Positions 7,815 to 16,222 of a stretch of 64,000 bases of DNA are shown here, in pieces. A program made the translations under genes and the position numbers. The notes under the pieces were generated by a model, which was not told the origin of the DNA, made no database searches, and saw only the letters and a list, made by a program, of their open reading frames with translations. Each line of letters opens with the position of its first letter. The first letter of the stretch is position 1. Source of the DNA: DTWD01 sp963662965 (GTDB lineage: Bacteria > Acidobacteriota > Vicinamibacteria > Vicinamibacterales > UBA8438); assembly GCA_963662965.1 (NCBI GenBank), contig OY759970.1:3472001-3536000 (forward strand), in the 5' to 3' direction.

Positions 7815-9605
7815 ATGTCGCCCGCCGCATCAAAGCTCTATCCCTACCTCTTTCGGTATCGTCATCGCTTCGCGGTCGGCGCGCTGTTTCTCGTGCTGGC
7901 CACCGCGATCAATCTGCTTGCGCCGTGGGTGCTGAAGCTCGCCATCGACCAGCTGGCCGGCCAGCTCCGTCCGACGCTCGCGGACGTGCCGGCAACAGCG
8001 TCCTCGCTCGGCTTCTACGCCGTCGTCATCATCGTGATTGCGGTCGCGGGCGGGATCTGCCGGTTTTTGATGCGCCGCATCATCATTGGCGCGTCGCGCG
8101 AGATTGAGCGCGACCTCCGGAACGACTTCTTCCGCCACCTCCAACGGCTGCCGCTGACCTATTTCCAGGCCAACCGGACGGGCGACCTCATGTCCCGTGC
8201 CACCAACGACCTCGCCGCCGTCCGTACGATGGCCGGCCCGGCCGTGATGTATTCGGCCACCACTTCCATCACGTTCGTCGTGGCGCTGGGCCTCATGCTG
8301 TCGATTTCGCCGAGCCTGACGCTGTACGCGCTCCTGCCTCTGCCGGTCGTGTCGGTCGTCGTGAAGTGGTTCGGCACTGCAATTTACCGACGTTCCGAGC
8401 AGATCCAGGAACAGCTGGCCCATCTGAGCGCCGTCGTCCAGGAGGCGCTCGCTGGTGTCCGGGTGGTGCGCGCCTACCGTTGCGAACCGGTCGAGATCGA
8501 GCGGTTCCGGGTCGCCAATGAGGAGTACGTCGCCCGCAGCCGGGCGATCATCCAGCTGCAGGGCGCGTTTCACCCGAGCCTGGCCCTCTTTCTCGGCCTC
8601 TCGTCGCTGGTCGTCCTGTGGATCGGGAGCCAGCACGTCATCGGCGGGCGGATGACGGTCGGCGAGTTCGTCGCGTTCAATGCCTACGTCGTCATGCTCA
8701 GCTGGCCGATGATCGCCTTCGGCTGGGTGACCAACATGCTGCAGCGGGGGATGGCGGCCTGGCACCGGATGCTCGACGTGCTCGAGGTCGAACCGGCCAT
8801 CCGGGACTCGGCGGCGGCGGCCGCCGGCGCTGCCGCCGGCGGTGTTCACGGCACCGTCGAGTTTCGAGACCTCACCTTCGCGTACAACGGACGCGATGTG
8901 CTGTCGCACGTCTCCGCCCGCGTCGAGCCGGGACAGGTCCTGGCGCTCGTCGGACCGACCGGGTCGGGCAAGTCGACGCTCGTCGATCTCGTGCCGCGGC
9001 TGTTCGACCCGCCGCCGGGCACCATCTTTGTCGACGGCGTCGACGTGCGTGAGATGCCGCTCGACACCTTGCGCGGGGCGATCGGCTACGTGCCGCAGGA
9101 GCCGTTTCTCTTCTCGGACACGATTCGCGAGAACGTCGCGTTCGGCCTTCGGCCAGCGGAATCCGAGCGCTCGAGCCCCCTGGTGGTGGAGAGGTCGGTC
9201 GCGCTGGCGCGTCTCGATACCGATATCGAGCAGTTCCCGCGCGGCTTCGAGACGACGGTCGGCGAGCGCGGCATCACCCTCTCGGGAGGCCAGAAGCAGC
9301 GGACCGCGCTGGCGCGCGCGTTACTCACCGACCCGCGCATTCTGATTCTGGACGACGCGCTCTCGTCGGTCGACACCCACACCGAGGAGGAGATCCTGTC
9401 TGGGCTTCGGAGTCTGATGCGGCAGCGTACCTCGATCGTGGTCGCGCATCGCATCTCGACGATACGCGATGCCGATCTGATCCTCGTGCTCGACGACGGT
9501 CGGGTGGTCGAGCGCGGGACCCACCACGAGCTGGTCGCGATGGATGGCCTCTACGCGGGGTTGCATAGAAAACAGCTACTTGAGGCGGAATTGGAAGAGT
9601 CGTGA
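7815..9605 (+). CDS. ABC exporter half-transporter 1 (degenerate catalytic site)
   Basis: Type IV (MsbA-like) half-transporter, 596 residues: a six-helix membrane domain (about 15-320, with LPLTYFQANRTGDLMSRATND), then an ATPase domain with Walker A GPTGSGKST, Q-loop VPQEPFLF, signature LSGGQKQR and Walker B ILILDDALSSVD. The usual catalytic Glu after Walker B is Asp here (LDDA), a hallmark of the degenerate member of heterodimeric exporters. Its stop overlaps the next gene's GTG (GTGA), so the two are translationally coupled and surely pair. ATG 7815 is chosen over TTG 7812; GAGAGG lies just upstream. Substrate (lipid, peptide or drug) is unknown. Confidence 0.9.
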   Translation: MSPAASKLYPYLFRYRHRFAVGALFLVLATAINLLAPWVLKLAIDQLAGQLRPTLADVPATASSLGFYAVVIIVIAVAGGICRFLMRRIIIGASREIERDLRNDFFRHLQRLPLTYFQANRTGDLMSRATNDLAAVRTMAGPAVMYSATTSITFVVALGLMLSISPSLTLYALLPLPVVSVVVKWFGTAIYRRSEQIQEQLAHLSAVVQEALAGVRVVRAYRCEPVEIERFRVANEEYVARSRAIIQLQGAFHPSLALFLGLSSLVVLWIGSQHVIGGRMTVGEFVAFNAYVVMLSWPMIAFGWVTNMLQRGMAAWHRMLDVLEVEPAIRDSAAAAAGAAAGGVHGTVEFRDLTFAYNGRDVLSHVSARVEPGQVLALVGPTGSGKSTLVDLVPRLFDPPPGTIFVDGVDVREMPLDTLRGAIGYVPQEPFLFSDTIRENVAFGLRPAESERSSPLVVERSVALARLDTDIEQFPRGFETTVGERGITLSGGQKQRTALARALLTDPRILILDDALSSVDTHTEEEILSGLRSLMRQRTSIVVAHRISTIRDADLILVLDDGRVVERGTHHELVAMDGLYAGLHRKQLLEAELEES

Positions 9606-11443
9606 CGGACGACCACGAAGTCCTCGGCAAAGCCTACGACGCGCGGTTGATGCGGCGCTTGCTCGGCTACCTCCGTCCGCACACGCAGGCGGTCGTCGTC
9701 GCGCTCGGCGCCATCGTCGGGTACTCGGTGCTGCAGCTCGCGCAGCCATACCTGACGAAGGTGGCGATCGACGACCACATCGCCACCGGGACGCTCGACG
9801 GGCTCGACCGCATCGCGCTGGCGTTCTTCATCGTGCTCATCGGGGCATTCGTGCTCGAGTACGTTCAGACCTACACGATGCAGATGATGGGGCAGCGCAT
9901 CATGTTCGATCTTCGGATGGAGATCTATCGGCACCTCCAGCGTCTCGATCTGCGGTTCTACGACCGCAACCCGGTGGGGCGGCTAATGACGCGCGTGACC
10001 ACCGACGTCGACACCTTGAACGACCTCTTCGCCTCTGGCGTCATCTCAGTGTTCCGCGACGTCTTTACCCTCGTCGGCATCATGGTGGTCCTGCTCGTCA
10101 TGGACTGGCGCCTGGCGCTCGTCGCCTTCTCGGTGTTGCCGCTCATTGCGTGGGTGACGCACTGGTTCCGGCGCAACGCGCGCGATTCGTATCGCCAGGT
10201 GCGCGGCTGGATCGCGCAGATCAACACCTTCCTGCAGGAGAACATCACCGGGATGGCCACGGTGCAGCTCTTCCGCCGCGAGGAGCGCAACTTCGAACAG
10301 TTCGACCGGATCAACAGCCGGCACCGCGACGCGCACGTCGACTCGATCTTCTACTACGCCACGTTCTATCCGGCCGTTGAGCTGCTGGGGGCGGTCGCCA
10401 CCGCCCTGATCATCTGGTACGGCGGCGGCCGGGTCGTGCAAGGGACAGTGGAGTTAGGTGCGCTCGTGGCATTTCTGCAGTATTCCCAGCGGTTTTTCAA
10501 GCCGATCAGCGACCTGTCGGAGAAGTTCAACCTCATGCAGTCGGCGATGGCGTCGTCCGAGCGCATCTTCGGGCTGCTCGACACGCCGGTCGTGATCGCC
10601 TCCGTACCGGACGAGACCGCCGAGCGGCCGGCCGGGCGTGGACACATCCGGTTCGAACACGTCTGGTTCGCGTATCGCTCTGCCGAAGGCGGAGCCGAAG
10701 CCGAAGCCGAGTTCGTCCTGCGCGACGTCTCCTTCGACGTCGCGCCGGGCGAGCGGGTCGGCGTAGTCGGCGCGACCGGCGCGGGCAAGACGACGCTGAT
10801 CAATCTGCTCCTGAGGTTCTATGACGTCAATCGCGGCCGGATCACCATCGACGACGTCGACATCCGTGAGATCCCGCTCCCTGAGCTCCGGCGGCGTTTC
10901 GGTCTCGTGCTGCAGGACGTCTACCTGTTTTCGGGAAGCGTCCGCGAGAACATCCGCCTCGGTCACGACGAGATTGGGGACGCCGACGTCCGGGCGGCGG
11001 CGGCCAGTGTGCACGCGGACCGCTTCATCGACCGTCTGCCAGGCGGACTCGATGGTGAGGTGGCCGAGCGTGGCGCGACGCTGTCGGTCGGTCAGCGGCA
11101 GCTGCTGTCGTTCGCGCGGGCGCTCGCCTTCGCTCCCGACGTGCTGGTGCTCGACGAGGCGACGTCGAGCGTCGACACCGATACCGAACGTCTGATTCAG
11201 GACGCGCTGCACGTCCTGATGGCCGAGCGGACGACGATCGCGATCGCCCATCGGCTGTCGACCGTGCAGGACATGGACAAGATCTTGGTGTTCCACAAGG
11301 GCGAACTCCGTGAGGCCGGCAGCCACCAAGAGCTCCTGGCCGAGCGCGGCCTCTACCACACGCTGTATCAGCTCCAGTATCGCGATCAGGAGCGGCCGGT
11401 GTCGGCGGGGGCGTCGGACGCGTTGCCCCAGGCCGCGGGATAG
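9602..11443 (+). CDS. ABC exporter half-transporter 2 (catalytically intact Walker B)
   Basis: 613 residues, GTG start overlapping the stop of half-transporter 1 by 4 bases. The membrane domain spans about 20-320 (LRFYDRNPVGRLMTRVTTD) and the ATPase has Walker A GATGAGKTT, Q-loop VLQDVYLF, Walker B VLVLDEATSSVD with the canonical catalytic Glu, and H-loop IAIAHRLST. The signature is LSVGQRQ rather than LSGGQ. In a head-to-tail dimer this altered signature would face the Asp-containing Walker B of partner 1, so both changes fall in the same ATP site, as in TM287/288-type exporters. The pair is most likely an inner-membrane exporter. Confidence 0.9.
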   Translation: MTDDHEVLGKAYDARLMRRLLGYLRPHTQAVVVALGAIVGYSVLQLAQPYLTKVAIDDHIATGTLDGLDRIALAFFIVLIGAFVLEYVQTYTMQMMGQRIMFDLRMEIYRHLQRLDLRFYDRNPVGRLMTRVTTDVDTLNDLFASGVISVFRDVFTLVGIMVVLLVMDWRLALVAFSVLPLIAWVTHWFRRNARDSYRQVRGWIAQINTFLQENITGMATVQLFRREERNFEQFDRINSRHRDAHVDSIFYYATFYPAVELLGAVATALIIWYGGGRVVQGTVELGALVAFLQYSQRFFKPISDLSEKFNLMQSAMASSERIFGLLDTPVVIASVPDETAERPAGRGHIRFEHVWFAYRSAEGGAEAEAEFVLRDVSFDVAPGERVGVVGATGAGKTTLINLLLRFYDVNRGRITIDDVDIREIPLPELRRRFGLVLQDVYLFSGSVRENIRLGHDEIGDADVRAAAASVHADRFIDRLPGGLDGEVAERGATLSVGQRQLLSFARALAFAPDVLVLDEATSSVDTDTERLIQDALHVLMAERTTIAIAHRLSTVQDMDKILVFHKGELREAGSHQELLAERGLYHTLYQLQYRDQERPVSAGASDALPQAAG

Positions 11444-11532
11444 GCGCGGTCTCGAATCGGCTTACATCCGGCCGGTCGGCTCCCTATCCTACGAGCAGCC
11501 AACGCTGTGAACCCCTCGTCAAGGAGGTCACC

Positions 11533-12530
11533 ATGACCCGTCGGTCGTTTGTGGCTGTCGCGGCGCTCATGGCCCTCGCGCCAGTCCCCGCCGCCGCTCA
11601 ATCTTCGGCCGACGCCTGGGAGGTGCCCCCCCCGCACGGCGGACGGTCACCCAGACCTGCAGGGGGTGTGGGCCAACAACACGGCCACACCGCTCGAGCG
11701 GCCCGAGGTGTGGGCCGGCAAGACGGCGCTGACCGCCGAGGAGGCCGCGGCGTTCAAGGCGGCGGCCGCGGAGGTCACCGCGAGCGGTGCCGACGCGGTC
11801 TTCGGCGACCAGCTGGCGGTAGCGGCGTTGGCGGGGGTCAGGGATGTCGATTCGTACGATCCGGCGACCGGCAACTACAACCAGTTTTGGCTGGTCGAGC
11901 GCGACTTCGACAACCGGACGTCGCTCATCATCGACCCGCCGGACGGGCTTATCCCGGCGCTCACCCCGGACGCCACGCGTGGCCAGCCCCCGTCGCTGAT
12001 TACGGAGAAGGCCGATACCTGGGCCGACCGCCCGCTCAGCGAACGGTGTATCACCTATGGGGTGCCGTTCCTGTTTGCCGGCTACAACGCCTACTACCAG
12101 ATCTTCCAGAGCCGCGACCACGCCGTGGTGCTGATGGAGATGATCCACGACGCGCGCGTGATTCCCCTCGATGGCCAGTCACACCTCACGGCCGACGTGC
12201 GGGCAACTCCACGGCGATTCGCGCGGCCGGTGGGAGGACGACACGCTGGTGATCGAGACTACGAACTATTCGCAGGCGGGCGCGTTTTTTTGTGCGTCGA
12301 CCGACGTGCGCATCACCGAGCGGTTCACGCGCGTCGGCCCCAACACGCTCCGCTACGAGATCACGTTCGATGATCCCACCACTTGGACGGAGCCGTGGAC
12401 GGTGATGATCCCGCTCAAGCGGAGCGACGACCCGCTCTTCGAGTACGCCTGTCACGAGGGAAACCTCGGGATGGAGGGGATTCTCTCGGGGTACCGGGCC
12501 GAGGAGCGCGAGACGGCCGCCGCGAAGTAG
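11533..12530 (+). pseudogene. Secreted protein of unknown function, two frameshifts
   Basis: A signal peptide (MTRRSFVAVAALMALAPVPAAAQ) is preceded by AAGGAGG 9 bases upstream. The mature sequence starts in a second frame (RTADGHPDLQGVWANNTATP) and ends in a third (GDSRGRWEDDTLVIETTNYS ... GMEGILSGYRAEER). The first shift lies in the run of eight Cs at about 11627-11634; the second is near 12198-12205 (GTGCGGGCAACTCC). Proteins with PDLxGxW and GDSRGxWEGDTLVVDT motifs are frequent secreted paralogues in Acidobacteriota, function unknown. Joined length would be about 330 residues. The final TAG runs straight into a fragment of the intergenic repeat (12528-12550). Confidence 0.7.
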
Positions 12531-12557
12531 GGCGCGCACGGCGCGCCCGTGCCAACG

Positions 12558-13583
12558 TCACGCCGGCCGGAAATGCTCGAAGCCGCTCGGCAGCGGCGCG
12601 TCCGCGCCGCCTTGGCGGAGCACGACCGCCTTGTCCTTCGTGACAACGCCGACGGCGGTGATGGCGAGATCGCCGAGCTGCCGTTTGACGTGTGTCAGCC
12701 GTCCGCCAAACGACGGCGGCGCGGTAAAGACCAGCTCGTAGTCGTCGCCGCCGGATATCGCGCTGGCGATGGCGTCGGCTCCGGATGCCGTACACCAGGC
12801 GCGCGCCGCCGGGTGGATCGGGAGGGCGTCGGCGTCGATGCGCGCACCGATGTCGCTCGCGGCGGCCAACTGGTGGACCGCATCCCCCAGGCCGTCGCTC
12901 AAGTCGATGCAGGCGCGCGCGGCACGGTTGCGGCCGAGGGCGACCCCCAACCGCACCCGTGGCTCGGGCCGGCGATACCGCTGCCGGCAGGTGTCCAGGT
13001 CCAGGGCGGGGAGGTCGTCGCCGCGTCGGAGTGACGCCAGCCCCACCGCCGCCGCACCGATGGTCCCACTGAGATAGATGATGTCGCCCGGCCGCGCGCC
13101 GGCGCGCGTCAGCACCCGACGCCGCTTGGCGCTGCCGATCGCGGTGACGTCGACGACGAGCAGCCCGGTCCCGGCAGACGCCGACGCAGTGATGTTGCCG
13201 CCGACGAGCGTGGTGCGATGCCGTGCGGCGAGCGCCAGGAGCGTGTCGAGCAGCTGATCGACATCCTGGACCAGTGTCGCGGGCGGCAAGACCAACGACA
13301 GCAGCGCATGTTGAGGCATCGCCCCCATCGCGGCGAGGTCGCTGAGGTTCACCGCGAGTGCCTTGTGGCCGATGTCGGCGGCCGAGCAGAAGGCACGATC
13401 GAAGTGGGTCCCCTCGACCAGGCTGTCGGTCGTCACGACGGTGAGGGCGCCGCGCTCAGGTTCGAGCACGGCGGCGTCGTCGCCAATCCCGATCAGGACC
13501 GGAGGAGCCGCGGGAGGAACCCGGGCGCGGATGCGCTCGATGATGGCATGCTCGCCGAGATCGCCGACCGTCGCTAAGCTCAC
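12558..13583 (-). CDS. thiL: Thiamine-monophosphate kinase
   Basis: ThiL phosphorylates thiamine monophosphate to the active cofactor thiamine diphosphate. The 341-residue protein starts MSLATVGDLGEHAIIERIR and shows the PurM-like motifs IGIGDDAAVLEP (Mg-ATP), TTDSLVEGTHFDR, NLSDLAAMGAMP, TLVGGNITAS and IDLSDGLGDAVHQLA, plus SGGDDYELVF near the C-terminus. Length is normal. It lies 20 bases downstream of rny on the same strand, which suggests co-transcription but no shared role. Confidence 0.95.
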   Translation of the reverse strand: MSLATVGDLGEHAIIERIRARVPPAAPPVLIGIGDDAAVLEPERGALTVVTTDSLVEGTHFDRAFCSAADIGHKALAVNLSDLAAMGAMPQHALLSLVLPPATLVQDVDQLLDTLLALAARHRTTLVGGNITASASAGTGLLVVDVTAIGSAKRRRVLTRAGARPGDIIYLSGTIGAAAVGLASLRRGDDLPALDLDTCRQRYRRPEPRVRLGVALGRNRAARACIDLSDGLGDAVHQLAAASDIGARIDADALPIHPAARAWCTASGADAIASAISGGDDYELVFTAPPSFGGRLTHVKRQLGDLAITAVGVVTKDKAVVLRQGGADAPLPSGFEHFRPA

Positions 13584-13604
13584 CTAGAATCTGGAACCGT
13601 GAAC

Positions 13605-15164
13605 CTACCGCGCATAGTCCACCGCTCTCGTCTCCCGGATCACCGTGACCTTGATCTGCCCCGGATACTCGAGCTCGTTTTCGATCCGCTTGGCGATGTC
13701 CTTCGAAAGCCAGACGGCCTCTTCGTCGCTGATATCGTCGCTCTCAACCATCACGCGAATCTCGCGGCCCGCCTGCAGCGCGAACGCCTTGGAGACACCC
13801 TTGAAAGAGTCGGCAATGCCCTCGAGGTTTTCGAGCCGCTTGACGTACGACTCGAGGATGTCGCGTCGGGCGCCTGGGCGCGCCGCCGAGATCGCGTCGG
13901 CCGCTTGGACGAGCATCGACTCGAGCGACGGCCAGTCGATGTCCATGTGGTGCGCCGCCATGGCGTCGACGACCGCATCGCTCTCACCATGCTTGCGCAG
14001 GAAGTCGATCCCGATCTCGAGATGGGTCCCTTCCAGCTCCCGGTCCATCGACTTGCCGATGTCATGGAGGAAGGCGGCGCGGATCGTGGTGTGCGCATCG
14101 AGCCCGACCTCGCGCGCCATGACGCCGGCGACGTAGGCCACCTCTTTCGAGTGCGCCAAGACGTTCTGGCCGTAGCTCGTGCGATACTTGAGACGGCCCA
14201 TCATCCGGTTCAGCTCCGGATGGAGGTCGTGCAGGCCGAGCTCGAACGCGGCGGCTTCGCCTTCCTTGAGCGTCGTCTCGTCGACTTCCGCGCGGACCTT
14301 CTCGACGACTTGCTCGATGCGCGCGGGATGAATGCGTCCGTCGGCCACCAGCTGCTCGATCGCCTTCTTGGCGACTTCGCGGCGATACGGATCGAAGCTC
14401 GACAGGATGATGGCCCCCGGCGTGTCGTCGACGATCAGCTCGACGCCGGTGGCGGTCTCGAGCGCGCGGATGTTGCGGCCCTCGCGGCCGATGATGCGGC
14501 CCTTGAGGTCGTCGCTCGGCAGGTCGACCACCGAGACCGTCGTTTCGATGGCATGCTCGGCGGCGCTGCGCTGAATGGCCTGCGTGATGACCTGCTTCGC
14601 CTTCTCGGCCGCGGTCTCACGGGCTTCGTGCTCGAGTCGCTTGACCAGGTTGGCGGCGTCGCGGCGCGCCTCCGATTCGAGCTGGCGGATGAGCGATTCC
14701 TTCGCCTCCTCAGCGGTCATGCCCGAGACGCGCTGGAGCTCGCGTTGTGCCTGCGTCATGATCTCGCGACAGTGCTCTTCTTCGGACGTCGCCGCCTTTT
14801 CCCGCTTGCGGACCGATTCTTCGCGCGACTTCACCTCCGATTCCGCGCGTTCGACTGACGTCGTGCGGTCGACGAGCGCCCGCGACTCGTCGGTGAGCTT
14901 GTTCTCGCGCGCCGACAGCTCCTCGCGTTTCTCGCGCACCAGGTCCTCGGTCTGGCGGAGCATGGTGTGCGTCTTCTCACGCGCCGCGAGGACCGCTTCT
15001 TTGTGTGTGGTGTCGGCGTCGCGATCGGCGTCCTGGAGGAGACGCTTCGCTTCTTCTCGCGCACGGCCGATCGTGTCGGCCGCGAGGCGGCGGCGCGTGA
15101 TCAACCAGACGCCGAAGATGACCAGCCCGACGACAGCCGCAACGATGCTCGGAAGAAACTGCAT
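13605..15164 (-). CDS. rny: Ribonuclease Y
   Basis: Membrane-anchored endoribonuclease that starts mRNA decay. 519 residues: one N-terminal transmembrane helix (about 5-25, IVAAVVGLVIFGVWLI), a long coiled coil (30-190), a KH RNA-binding domain with GRIIGREGRNIRALE (about 208-225), and the HD metal-dependent phosphohydrolase domain with AAFLHDIGKSMD and AAHHMDIDWP (about 330-400). All catalytic motifs are intact. The 6S RNA gene lies just upstream on the same strand. Confidence 0.97.
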   Translation of the reverse strand: MQFLPSIVAAVVGLVIFGVWLITRRRLAADTIGRAREEAKRLLQDADRDADTTHKEAVLAAREKTHTMLRQTEDLVREKREELSARENKLTDESRALVDRTTSVERAESEVKSREESVRKREKAATSEEEHCREIMTQAQRELQRVSGMTAEEAKESLIRQLESEARRDAANLVKRLEHEARETAAEKAKQVITQAIQRSAAEHAIETTVSVVDLPSDDLKGRIIGREGRNIRALETATGVELIVDDTPGAIILSSFDPYRREVAKKAIEQLVADGRIHPARIEQVVEKVRAEVDETTLKEGEAAAFELGLHDLHPELNRMMGRLKYRTSYGQNVLAHSKEVAYVAGVMAREVGLDAHTTIRAAFLHDIGKSMDRELEGTHLEIGIDFLRKHGESDAVVDAMAAHHMDIDWPSLESMLVQAADAISAARPGARRDILESYVKRLENLEGIADSFKGVSKAFALQAGREIRVMVESDDISDEEAVWLSKDIAKRIENELEYPGQIKVTVIRETRAVDYAR

Positions 15165-15224
15165 GCGCGATCCCCGAGGAATCGGCGCCGCATGCTGGGA
15201 CCCGGGCGGACCTGAAAAGCCCCG

Positions 15225-15395
15225 CGATTACCGTGTGGGGAGGTCGTATGAACCTGCCTTGGCAGGTGGAGCCGCTAGGTCAAGCTTCGCCTCTAGGCTT
15301 CCTCTCGCAGAGGCATGCACACAGCGAAGCGTCGCGGCTCTCTTCGATACAACGTTGGCTCAAACGAGCCTCCAAACCATCACGCGTACTGCAGG
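15225..15395 (-). ncRNA. ssrS: 6S RNA
   Basis: 6S RNA mimics an open promoter and binds the housekeeping RNA polymerase holoenzyme. On the minus strand, read 5' to 3', TTTGAGCCAACGTTGTATC matches E. coli CCUGAGCCGAUAUUUCAUAC, and GTGTGCATGCC...GAGAGGAAGCCT matches GUGAGCAUGCUC...CGAGAAGCCU. The 3' hairpin CCTGCCAAGGCAGG corresponds to the helix before the closing stem. The closing stem is formed by CGTG and GGAGG (15384 downward) with CCTCC and CACG (to 15232). CCCC...GGGGCTTTT at the end may be a terminator. The position just downstream of zapA is the same as in E. coli. Ends are accurate to about 10 bases. Confidence 0.82.
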
Positions 15396-15571
15396 GAACT
15401 CGAAACCGCATGGTCACCATCGCCGTTCCCGAACAGCGATGGGCCCAACAAACGTGCCGTAATGTGTCTCTCAGGCCATCTTAGAGCGAAGTGAGAGCAG
15501 GAGCAAGACGAGAGGGTTTGGGGGAAGTGCGCGAGTCCTGCCGATTTGAACGAGCGCGATATTCCCTCAGT

Positions 15572-15874
15572 TTAATCTTGGCCGGCAATGGCCTGGTCGA
15601 CGATCGCCTCGATCTCGAGCGTCCGTCGCTTGACGGAGCCTTCGTCCGTGTCGTGACCGTCCCGGCAGCGGAAGTACTCATCGGCGATGTTCAGCGCCGC
15701 GAGCACCGCCACCCGCACCGAGTCGCCGGCCGGCGACCGGTCGGCCGCGGCCTGCATCTTCTGGTGCACGTAGGACGCCAGCTCCGAGACGTACGACGCG
15801 TCGAGCTGGCTGCGAATGGGGTATTGCTGGCCGAGTATCTCGACGTGAATGACGTCGTGGTGGTTGTTGGGCAC
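15572..15874 (-). CDS. zapA: Cell division protein ZapA
   Basis: ZapA crosslinks FtsZ filaments at the Z-ring. The 100-residue protein has the family's IHVEILGQQYPIRS start, then LASYVHQKMQ, VAVLAALNIADEY and a C-terminal helix. The start is GTG at 15874. The ZapB-like gene lies 42 bases upstream and 6S RNA lies downstream, the common zapA-ssrS arrangement. Confidence 0.9.
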   Translation of the reverse strand: MPNNHHDVIHVEILGQQYPIRSQLDASYVSELASYVHQKMQAAADRSPAGDSVRVAVLAALNIADEYFRCRDGHDTDEGSVKRRTLEIEAIVDQAIAGQD

Positions 15875-15916
15875 GAACCTTGAACCTTGAACCGAGCGGG
15901 CGCCGGTCAGGCCGCG

Positions 15917-16192
15917 CTACAGATTCAGTCCTTCGAGCTGTTCGAGCATCTCCGCCACGCGTGCGCGGACTTGCTCGCGTTCGTCGAGCAACGTCTGGAC
16001 CTCGGCGCCCTCATGCTGCGCCGCCTGGAAGCGCTCCTGCAACGCCTCGAGCTCATTCGTCAAACGGCCGTTGTCCGTAGTTGTCTCGGTGAGCTCGCTT
16101 CGCGTTCGCTCCAGAAGTTGGACGAGCGCGGTCACCTTCTCAGCCAGGCGGTCGATGGTAGCGAGGTCGAGGGATTGCGCGGTGTTGACCAT
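15917..16192 (-). CDS. zapB: ZapB-like coiled-coil division protein
   Basis: 91 residues, almost entirely heptad-like helix (IDRLAEKVTALVQLLERTRSEL ending EMLEQLEGLNL). Small size, coiled coil and position between pheT and zapA match the ZapB-like/TIGR02449 proteins that bridge ZapA to the chromosome or divisome. Sequence identity in such coils is weakly informative, so the assignment leans on context. Confidence 0.7.
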   Translation of the reverse strand: MVNTAQSLDLATIDRLAEKVTALVQLLERTRSELTETTTDNGRLTNELEALQERFQAAQHEGAEVQTLLDEREQVRARVAEMLEQLEGLNL

Positions 16193-16222
16193 GTGGGCAC
16201 GTTCCTACTGGTCGGTCGTGAT

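Noticed and set aside
13599..14858. 419-residue plus-strand ORF opposite rny
   Set aside because: Antisense shadow; the minus strand encodes a complete RNase Y with KH and HD motifs.
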